Shown here: positions 8,171 to 14,858 of the stretch, piece by piece
Position numbering within the stretch: position 1 is the first letter of the stretch
Layout of the letters: every line of letters starts with the position of its first letter
Origin: Lyngbya sp. PCC 8106
GTDB taxonomy: Bacteria > Cyanobacteriota > Cyanobacteriia > Cyanobacteriales > Microcoleaceae
Assembly: GCF_000169095.1 (NCBI RefSeq)
Contig: NZ_AAVU01000045.1
Span: forward strand, 1-57,933
Length of the DNA stretch: 57,933 nucleotides
Reading direction: 5' to 3'
Translations under genes and position numbers: made by a program
Notes under the pieces: model-generated
Told to the model about the DNA's origin: nothing
The model's input: only the letters and a program-made list of their open reading frames with translations
Databases searched by the model: none

Positions 8171-8902
8171 ATGATCAAAAAAGCACTCGTAACAGGTTCA
8201 GCAAGTGGAATAGGAAGAGCGATCGCTCTCGATCTAGCCAGTAAAGGATTTGATGTGGCATTTCACTATAATCGCAGTGACGATGCCGCTAAACAAGCTT
8301 GTCAAGAAGCCATGACTCAAGGGGTAAAATCTGTTGCTTTACAAGCAGATGTTACCAAACCAGAGCAAGCTCAGTCTCTAGTAGAAAAAGCAGCGGAAAA
8401 ACTGGGAGGTTTATCCGTTGTGGTGAATAATGTGGGCAATTACTTAGGGAAACCTACGAGTCAAATTTCCGCAGATGAGTGGATCGGAGTCATTGATTCC
8501 AATCTGAATTCTACTTTTTATGTGACGCAAATGGCAATTCCTTACCTCAAGGCAGCCGGTTGGGGACGCATCGTTAATTTTGCTTGCGCTAGTGCTCACA
8601 ATTTAATTGCTCGTAACACCAATACAGCTTATATTGTGGCGAAAACTGGTATCATCATATATACTAAGTCTCTAGCTAAAGAACTGGTGAAGGACAAAAT
8701 TACTGTCAATGTATTGTCTCCAGGAATTGCAGAAAATTCATTTGAATATGACGAAGATTCAAATGAACCCCTGCCGCAATTACCCGCAAAACGTCCGGCA
8801 ACTTTGTCAGAAATTGCCCATGCGACTTGGTTTTTTATCAGCCCCGAGGCTAATTACATTACCGGACAAGTCTTAGAAGTATCCGGAGGCTGGAATTTAT
8901 AA
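8171..8902 (+). CDS. Short-chain dehydrogenase/reductase, pteridine-reductase-like (copy 3)
   Basis: A 243-residue SDR, paralogue of the one at 1277. TGSASGIGRA, NNVGNY and the YIVAK catalytic motif are intact, and the C-terminus ends GQVLEVSGGWNL. Its first ~30 bases and whole upstream region are shared with copy 1, while the body has diverged clearly. This suggests an old duplication with a recently homogenised 5' flank. It stands in the order fragment-SDR-DHPS-like, as at 901-2977. Confidence 0.85.
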   Translation: MIKKALVTGSASGIGRAIALDLASKGFDVAFHYNRSDDAAKQACQEAMTQGVKSVALQADVTKPEQAQSLVEKAAEKLGGLSVVVNNVGNYLGKPTSQISADEWIGVIDSNLNSTFYVTQMAIPYLKAAGWGRIVNFACASAHNLIARNTNTAYIVAKTGIIIYTKSLAKELVKDKITVNVLSPGIAENSFEYDEDSNEPLPQLPAKRPATLSEIAHATWFFISPEANYITGQVLEVSGGWNL

Positions 8903-8968
8903 CCAGTTCGGGCAACCAATTAAATTTTATTCACTTTTTATTCACTTCGATATACCAACTATTTCAAT

Positions 8969-9856
8969 ATGCTCAACCTCGAATATCTCTACGAACTTCA
9001 CGAACAATACCAGGATGCCTTAAACGCTAAAGTTGCAGAATTTACGATAGGCGATCGGGAGTTTCACTTTAATTCCCAACCCGCAATTTTAGGGGTTGTG
9101 AATCTTTCTAGTGATTCTTGGTATCGAGAAAGTGTCTGTTTAAGTGCCGAACAAGCGATTCGACGCGGTATTACCTTAAAAGCTCAAGGGGCTGATTTTG
9201 TAGATATTGGCGCTGAATCGAGTTTACACAATGCCGAGCGAGTGGAAGACGTTCGACAAAAAAGTAAAATTTTGCCGGTGCTTGAAGCGCTCAACCAAGA
9301 AGGGGTTTTAACTTCGATTGAAACCTATTATCCCGAAGTTGCAAGAGAATGTTTGCGAGTTGGCGCGAATATTATCAATTTAACTGGAAGCCAAGATAAC
9401 AAAGAAATTTACCAAGCGGTCGCTGAGTTTGATGCCGGAGTCATTATTTGTTATGTTCAAGGCAATAATGTCAGGGAAGTTGGTGAGTTTAATTTTGGGG
9501 AAGATCCCACCAACCTGATGTACGATTATTTTGCTCAAGAAATAGAGATGGCCACGAAATTAGGGGTCAGAAAAATTTTTGTAGATGCAGGACTGGGTTT
9601 TTATTACAAAAATCTTCAAGATAGTTCAGTCCGCATTCGCTATCAAATGAAAACTTTTTTAAAGACTTTTCGTCTGAGAAAGTTAGGTTTTCCCGTTTGC
9701 CATGCTCTTCCCCATGCTTTTGAATGTTTTGGGGAAGAAGTCAGAAGTGCTGAACCGTTTTTTGCGGTGTTAGCTGCTTTGGGCAAAACTGACTTGTTTA
9801 GAACCCATGAGGTGCCTAAAATTAAGGCGGTTTTAGACACTCTGAGTTTATTCTAA
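8969..9856 (+). CDS. Diverged dihydropteroate-synthase-like protein (copy 2)
   Basis: A 295-residue paralogue of the protein at 2069. It carries NLSSDSW, DIGAESS, SIETYYPEVARE, INLTG, IFVDAGLG and RTHEV. Like its paralogue it lacks the STRPG loop. The SRKS-type motif is replaced by HALPHAFECFG, so the usual Arg-Lys pair is absent. The two copies differ there (SAPSALEIFG in copy 1) and in the IDP/VDA loop, suggesting different substrates rather than simple redundancy. The PP-loop gene starts 11 bases downstream, implying co-transcription. Confidence 0.8.
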   Translation: MLNLEYLYELHEQYQDALNAKVAEFTIGDREFHFNSQPAILGVVNLSSDSWYRESVCLSAEQAIRRGITLKAQGADFVDIGAESSLHNAERVEDVRQKSKILPVLEALNQEGVLTSIETYYPEVARECLRVGANIINLTGSQDNKEIYQAVAEFDAGVIICYVQGNNVREVGEFNFGEDPTNLMYDYFAQEIEMATKLGVRKIFVDAGLGFYYKNLQDSSVRIRYQMKTFLKTFRLRKLGFPVCHALPHAFECFGEEVRSAEPFFAVLAALGKTDLFRTHEVPKIKAVLDTLSLF

Positions 9857-9867
9857 AGAAACAAATA

Positions 9868-11328
9868 ATGACTTCAAGCTTTTCAGACTTCAAGAGTCGA
9901 TATCATGAGTCTCGGATAGAGTATATGGCCAAAGGAAAGTCACCCACTTGCTCGGTCATCTCTTCCGAAACCCCTTATTGGCAAGGCTCTAGACTTATTT
10001 TTCCCTTTGCGATCGACAGATGGAAACATTTCTATCAAATTGACTTTCCAGTGGAATTTAAAAATACCCATCAATCCCATCCATTTGTATTAGTTGGGAT
10101 GGCTATGGCTGAAATCTATCGCCTTTGTGAAATATGCACTCCTGAAACGGTGGAAGTTTTTTGGTATAGTTGTCTCTCGTGGGAATCAGATTGGTGGAAT
10201 GAGGACATTTACTGGTATCTCCAGCAAAAGTTTTATCTGGAAAAATGGGATTGGGATAGAATGCCTCGAATAGAGTTTTCCCCAAGTTCCTCCCCAAGTT
10301 CCTCCCCAAGTTCCTCCCCAAGTTCCTCCCCAAGTTCCTCCCCAAGTTCCATAGAGAATTACTGGTCTCCATCAGTTAGGGATTCTTATCTTCTGGCAGT
10401 TAGTGGAGGTAAAGAAAGTACCTTTGCTTTTGAGTGGATGCAGAGAGCTAACCTACCCGGGGAAACTTTTACTCTACATCATGCAGGGGGCATACTAGGA
10501 GACAATTGGCAGCAAAAGTTTCCAGTATTCGATCGCATCAGAGAGCGATCGCACCTTTGGGAAATACTTACTCACCCCAAAGAAGAAGCCGCCGAACATT
10601 TTGGTTACGAGGGCGTTCGCAACGATCCCACAATTACTAATGCTTTGTTCGCGATGATGGCGATCGCGGCACAACAGGGACATAAGTTTCTGGTTTTGGC
10701 AAATGATAAAAGCTCCAATGAATCTAACGCTACCTATCAAGGACGTAGCGTTAATCACCAAAGTGCTAAAGGGACTGCTTACGTTGAACGTTTTAACAAT
10801 TTTTTGGAGCGCAAAGGTTTACCATTTCGATATGTTAGCATCTGCCAAGAAGTTTACTCTATAGCGACAGTTCAACAGCTATCCATTTGGAACAAAAATA
10901 TCCTGAATGACCTTACTTCATGTAATGAAGCACAGTGGGCTCCAGATTCCTCTCGGTGGTGTTGTGACTGTCCAAAGTGCGCTTTTTCCTTTGCATTAAT
11001 CGAAGCTGCAACAGATGATAATTTTGCTATTCAGGTGGTAGGAAAAGACTTATTCAGCCTCCAAAAACTTGAGGAATTATGGACTCGTCTGTTTGACTCA
11101 AACGCTGAGAAACCATTTGAATGCGTTGGGGAAAAGCGTGAAACTTTGATGGCCTTAGCCAAATGTAAAGAACAGCGTCTCAAGAAGGGTAAATCTTTAG
11201 GTGTTCTTGCTGCTATTCCCGATGTTAAGTTCGATCGCTCTCTGCTGAGTATATCAGCCCCGACAAACATTCCCCAAACACACAGACAGAAACTAGATTC
11301 AGTCTTGACAAACCCTCAAACTTTTTGA
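9868..11328 (+). CDS. PP-loop ATPase of MurL/QueC type with a Ser-Pro repeat linker
   Basis: A 486-residue protein. Residues 1-137 are a Trp/Tyr-rich N-terminal region I cannot assign. Residues 138-161 are six SPSS repeats. The N-type PP-loop domain follows with SGGKES at 179-184, a SNES...VNHQ motif around 283-297 and a Cys cluster WCCDCPKC at 364-371 likely to bind zinc. The SNE, VNHQ and WCxDCPKC motifs recall the UDP-MurNAc-L-Ala-L-Glu epimerase MurL; the PP-loop and Cys cluster also recall QueC. Such enzymes adenylate a carboxylate. Here it may activate an acid in the pterin pathway. Its last 13 bases overlap the convergent methyltransferase gene. Confidence 0.72.
   Translation: MTSSFSDFKSRYHESRIEYMAKGKSPTCSVISSETPYWQGSRLIFPFAIDRWKHFYQIDFPVEFKNTHQSHPFVLVGMAMAEIYRLCEICTPETVEVFWYSCLSWESDWWNEDIYWYLQQKFYLEKWDWDRMPRIEFSPSSSPSSSPSSSPSSSPSSSPSSIENYWSPSVRDSYLLAVSGGKESTFAFEWMQRANLPGETFTLHHAGGILGDNWQQKFPVFDRIRERSHLWEILTHPKEEAAEHFGYEGVRNDPTITNALFAMMAIAAQQGHKFLVLANDKSSNESNATYQGRSVNHQSAKGTAYVERFNNFLERKGLPFRYVSICQEVYSIATVQQLSIWNKNILNDLTSCNEAQWAPDSSRWCCDCPKCAFSFALIEAATDDNFAIQVVGKDLFSLQKLEELWTRLFDSNAEKPFECVGEKRETLMALAKCKEQRLKKGKSLGVLAAIPDVKFDRSLLSISAPTNIPQTHRQKLDSVLTNPQTF
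10279..10350 (+). repeat. Six-copy 12-bp in-frame tandem repeat
   Basis: The unit TCCCCAAGTTCC is repeated six times without error and encodes SPSS at residues 138-161 of the PP-loop protein. Its length is a multiple of three, so gain or loss of units keeps the frame. It forms a flexible linker between the N-terminal region and the ATPase domain. Confidence 0.95.
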
Positions 11329-12332
11329 CAGAGATAAACCCCTTCCTCTTGACTTGCTGGTTCCCAGTAAGCTAAAACGTTAATTCCATAACTTTTGAGC
11401 ATTTCTTGGATCGTAGGAGTCGTATAACGATAGGAGAAAAATAAGCGGATTCTTTCCCCGCTTTTCCACTCGATGAGTCGATCTTCTAATTTGAGACTCA
11501 CATCTTTTTTTAAGTTAAAATAAGCAGCAATTCTTTGAAACTGCTTATTTTGACTATCCGCTTCTATCTGAAATTGAATCGTTCCATCTTCTCGTTCAAC
11601 TCCAGCATCGAGTAAAACAGTAATTAACCACTCTTTGGTTAATTCGTTGTCATATTGAGGCAGCACTTTTTGAATGCCTTGGAGATAGTCGGAACCTGGG
11701 GCTAAGTTAGCACTAAAAAGCAATAAATCTCCCGCAGCCAAAAAATTGCTTAAAATTGGCAAAATTTCATCAGGAGAAAAGTTAGGAATCATCCCAAAAA
11801 AGGTAATAATATTCCTTTGATTTGGGGCTCGATCGTTAATAATCGATATTAGATCGTTAGACTGAAGTAAATCACAAACAAAGGGTTGTACGGGTAAGTT
11901 AGCAAAAGCTGATCTTACTTTTTGAGCGGAAATTATCGCCAGAGATAAGCTAACATCAACGGGATAATAGGTTAAGACTTTGTTAGGCTTAAATATATGG
12001 GAAACCAAGAGTTTGTCTTTTTCTCCTCCCCCACAACCTAAGCCGATTAAATTTAATTTTAAGTTTAAGTTTGAAGGGTCGCTATCTAAGATTTCTGCGG
12101 TTTTTTGAAAACACTGGGCATAGGCATCAATGCAGTTTTCATCTTGTCTAGTGGGAGAAAATTTTTCGTGAATTTTTAACCACTTTTGGCTTTGCTTGAC
12201 GCTGGTGTAATGAAATTTGTGGTTAATTTTTTTTAAGGCAAAGCTGGCTAAGTAATCTTGGTAAACGCGATCGGGAAATTGACTAGGATGCACGAATACT
12301 TGTTCAATTTTTTCTAGCATAGAGTCATCCAT
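11316..12332 (-). CDS. EgtD-like SAM-dependent methyltransferase
   Basis: A 338-residue member of the histidine-specific methyltransferase family (EgtD makes N-alpha-trimethylhistidine). The SAM site shows LIGLGCGGGEKD followed by YYPVDVS, and the family hallmark FFGMIPNFSPDEI corresponds to the FLGSTIGNF segment of EgtD. LLLFSANLAPG and a C-terminal GERIRLFFSYRY match the later family landmarks. It lacks the long N-terminus of some EgtD proteins. It is probably the last gene of a folB-folK-methyltransferase run on this strand (52 bases after folK). It may N-methylate an amino acid that feeds the GBBH-like dioxygenase; substrate unproven. Confidence 0.72.
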   Translation of the reverse strand: MDDSMLEKIEQVFVHPSQFPDRVYQDYLASFALKKINHKFHYTSVKQSQKWLKIHEKFSPTRQDENCIDAYAQCFQKTAEILDSDPSNLNLKLNLIGLGCGGGEKDKLLVSHIFKPNKVLTYYPVDVSLSLAIISAQKVRSAFANLPVQPFVCDLLQSNDLISIINDRAPNQRNIITFFGMIPNFSPDEILPILSNFLAAGDLLLFSANLAPGSDYLQGIQKVLPQYDNELTKEWLITVLLDAGVEREDGTIQFQIEADSQNKQFQRIAAYFNLKKDVSLKLEDRLIEWKSGERIRLFFSYRYTTPTIQEMLKSYGINVLAYWEPASQEEGVYLCQKV

Positions 12333-12383
12333 TTACTTAATTAATATGTAGGGAAGGATTGAAAAATTAAATCAGTCGAAAAA

Positions 12384-12875
12384 TTAACTCAACTTTACCC
12401 CAGAACTGTCTACTTTTTCCACCAGTTGAGAAATTACCTTCCCAGAAACGGGTTCGACCCAATCTGGAGCAATTTCCGCTAGTGGAACTAAAACAAATGC
12501 TCTTTCGGTCATCCGGGGGTGCGGGATTTGCAATTTGGGAGTTTCTAGAATTAAATCGCCAAATAATAGTACATCTAAATCTAAGGTTCGCGCACCCCAA
12601 CGTTCTTGACGGACTCGACCAAATTTGTCTTCAATTGCTAGTAAAGTTGTTAGTAATTCTTGGGGGGTAAGCTGAACTTCTAAGACAGCACAGCCATTCA
12701 GATAATCCGGTTGTGATGGGCCGATGGGTGCCGTTTTGTACCAACTAGAATAGGTTTTGAGAGTAATGCCGGGAGTTTGGTCAATCGTTTTTAGGGCATC
12801 TTCTAGGGTAGCACGAGAGTCACCCAAGTTACTGCCAAGAGCGATCGCACTTATTGTCTGTTTTATGGTTGTCAT
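12384..12875 (-). CDS. folK: 6-hydroxymethyl-7,8-dihydropterin pyrophosphokinase, copy B
   Basis: A 163-residue canonical HPPK with ALGSNLGD, RWGARTLDLDVLLFG and the HPRMTERAFVL segment. It lies 55 bases after folB, the common cyanobacterial folB-folK arrangement, so this is probably the original locus and the copy at 7055 its duplicate. The DNA is almost identical to copy A across the gene and into folB, indicating recent duplication or gene conversion. Confidence 0.93.
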   Translation of the reverse strand: MTTIKQTISAIALGSNLGDSRATLEDALKTIDQTPGITLKTYSSWYKTAPIGPSQPDYLNGCAVLEVQLTPQELLTTLLAIEDKFGRVRQERWGARTLDLDVLLFGDLILETPKLQIPHPRMTERAFVLVPLAEIAPDWVEPVSGKVISQLVEKVDSSGVKLS

Positions 12876-12930
12876 TGTTTCAGGGTTATAGACTATAGAA
12901 TCTCTGTAAAAATTCTGACAATTCTCAAAA

Positions 12931-13293
12931 TTAAGAGTTTTGTTTTTCTCGAATCATTTCGATCGCCACATTACCTCTAAAACCGGGAATCGGTGGCCAT
13001 TTAATCACCCGCGATCGCACTTTTTGTACCATTTCCATGTCAAGAATGGCATCAATAATCGCCGTATTCAAGCGTTCGATCATCTTATATTTAGAAGTTT
13101 CAATTAGTTGGCGGACTCGTTCCACCACTTCTGCATAATTTAAGGTATCTTCCAGGCGATCGCTTTGGCCCACGACTGATAAATCCAACCACAGAGTCAA
13201 ATCCACTTCAAACCATTGACCCAGTACCTGCTCTTCAGGGAAATATCCCACATATCCGTAATAGCGCAACCCCGTAATTTCAATCGCGTCCAT
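12931..13293 (-). CDS. folB: Dihydroneopterin aldolase
   Basis: FolB cleaves dihydroneopterin to 6-hydroxymethyl-dihydropterin and glycolaldehyde. The 120-residue protein has the family's normal length, with GYVGYFPEEQ near the start, DTLNYAEVVE in the middle, the active-site IERLN and the catalytic Lys in RVIKWPPIPG. It is the only intact folB among three traces in the window and is the first gene of the run folB-folK-EgtD-like. No second start is credible, since MDAIEITGLRYYG is the standard N-terminus. Confidence 0.93.
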   Translation of the reverse strand: MDAIEITGLRYYGYVGYFPEEQVLGQWFEVDLTLWLDLSVVGQSDRLEDTLNYAEVVERVRQLIETSKYKMIERLNTAIIDAILDMEMVQKVRSRVIKWPPIPGFRGNVAIEMIREKQNS

Positions 13294-13424
13294 TTTTTTC
13301 AGGTTACTCCGTAATGCCTCAGTACGCCAGCCTGAAGCATTATACCCTGAAACGATTCCCCAACCCCTTCAAAAAAGTTCATCGTCTGCCGCCTCGATCT
13401 GCGATCGCTTCCCCTGGTAATATT

Positions 13425-13500
13425 GGAGTTTAGACTAAAACTTGAACACTTATTCAATTTCTGACATTTGATTTTAAAGTCAATAAATAGTCTAAACTCC
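13425..13500. repeat. Long inverted repeat in the intergenic region upstream of folB
   Basis: GGAGTTTAGACTA at 13425-13437 is perfectly complementary to TAGTCTAAACTCC at 13488-13500, around a 50-base A/T-rich centre. The interval 13294-13675 holds no other structure I can name. The repeat could be a small mobile element, a regulatory hairpin between the divergent genes, or a two-way terminator. Confidence 0.6.
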
Positions 13501-13675
13501 AGTGATAAAATACTACTTTAAATCTCAATTTTTGAATTTGGATTTAAAAAACAACTATCCCCTGTTACTGACGCAGGGGAAAATAATGTAATATCATGTT
13601 AAAGTCCGCTGTTGTGTGACCGCACTATCTAAAACATCTAATCCTGTAAATTTGACTTTAGGGAGTTCAATACTT

Positions 13676-14074
13676 ATGTATGAAATATCTGATCCACCTT
13701 ACGTTATTTTAGTTGTGGGTTTATTTGCAGGAATTACTTCTTGTACTGCTTTTATTACGACTCTCAAACAACTCTTAAAAGAGTGGTCTAGCAGTCGTTC
13801 AACTCGGATTTTAGCCAATTTGCGGGGGTTTCAATTGTTGCTTCCGTTTTGTGGAATTGCGGTTGGAATTTGCCTGTTTTTAGCGTCTTGTTTACAGGTT
13901 TTCACCTTCTCAGCATTCTTTTCTTACTCTTTTTCAATTCCGTTAACAGTATTGATGGCGGGGTTAGTTTGGTATCAGTTGACTCGGTTACTCATTCAAC
14001 TCGAACAAAAAGGCACGAAAGGAATAGACCTAGATGATCTGAGTTTAGGAAAGATGATTCCTCAGAAAGACTAA
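13676..14074 (+). CDS. Small membrane protein of unknown function
   Basis: Three hydrophobic stretches follow each other (YVILVVGLFAGITSCTAF, then a stretch with LLLPFCGIAVGICLFLA, then FSIPLTVLMAGLVWY), with a charged loop between the first two and an acidic C-terminal tail. This suggests an inner or thylakoid membrane protein of 132 residues. I chose the ATG at 13676 because GGGAG lies 10 bases before it; an in-frame GTG at 13616 would add 20 residues. I recognise no family. Confidence 0.6.
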   Translation: MYEISDPPYVILVVGLFAGITSCTAFITTLKQLLKEWSSSRSTRILANLRGFQLLLPFCGIAVGICLFLASCLQVFTFSAFFSYSFSIPLTVLMAGLVWYQLTRLLIQLEQKGTKGIDLDDLSLGKMIPQKD

Positions 14075-14170
14075 TTATAATAAATATTTCCTGAGTAACG
14101 GATAGGGGGCAATTCATCCATTGCCCTATTAAACTGATCATGTCAATACATTTAATTGGAGTCAAAAACG

Positions 14171-14845
14171 ATGAATTCTCAATCTTCTATTTTTCTCGCA
14201 GGCGCTAGCCGAGGTGTGGGTCGAGAAATTGCGAAATGTCTACGTGAACAAGGTAAAATAGTCAAGGCTTTATTGCGATCGCCTGATACAAAACCCGAGT
14301 TAGAAGCAATGGGAATAGAAGTGGTCATGGGAGACGCCCTCGATGCCGAAGCAGTCAAACAAGCGATGTCTGGTTCACCTATTTCTGCTGTTATTAGTAC
14401 CATTGGTGGTTTACCAAAAGATGGCGAACGGGCTGATTATTTGGGGAATAAAAACTTAATTGATGCAGCAGTTCAAGTGGATACCCAAAAGTTTATTTTA
14501 GTGTCTTCTATCGGTTCGGGTAACAGTCGCGTTGCTTTACCCCCTCAAGCGTTGGAAACCCTGGGGGCGGTGTTAGTCGAAAAAGAAAAAGCTGAACAAC
14601 ATTTAATCGATAGCGGTCTTAATTATACCATTATTCGTCCGGGTGGATTAAAGTCAGAACCCGCTACTGGAAACGGTATTTTAACCGAAAATTATAGCGT
14701 TTCTGGAAGCATTAATCGCGCAGATGTTGCCCAGTTAGCCTGTCGCTGTTTGCAGTCTCCTGCGGCGAATAACAAGGTATTATCTGCATTGGATAACCAA
14801 ATGGTTTGGAGTCAGACTGAGTTTGATATTCTCCATTTAGACTAA
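14171..14845 (+). CDS. Atypical SDR / NAD(P)-binding NmrA-like protein
   Basis: A 224-residue Rossmann protein with the nucleotide motif GASRGVGREIAKCL near the start, a MGDALD segment, and IIRPGGL late in the sequence, as in the atypical SDR group to which NmrA-like proteins belong. The classical Tyr-x3-Lys is replaced by VLVEKEKAE, so redox activity of the usual SDR type is uncertain. The start is the ATG at 14171; a TTG at 14156 would add five residues. It stands alone on this strand. It is unrelated in sequence to the SDRs of the pterin cluster. Confidence 0.8.
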   Translation: MNSQSSIFLAGASRGVGREIAKCLREQGKIVKALLRSPDTKPELEAMGIEVVMGDALDAEAVKQAMSGSPISAVISTIGGLPKDGERADYLGNKNLIDAAVQVDTQKFILVSSIGSGNSRVALPPQALETLGAVLVEKEKAEQHLIDSGLNYTIIRPGGLKSEPATGNGILTENYSVSGSINRADVAQLACRCLQSPAANNKVLSALDNQMVWSQTEFDILHLD

Positions 14846-14858
14846 GGGAAAATCAGGG

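Noticed and set aside
10103..10372. Minus-strand frame with repeated NLGR residues
   Set aside because: It is the antisense reading of the 12-bp SPSS repeat in the PP-loop gene, not a repeat protein.
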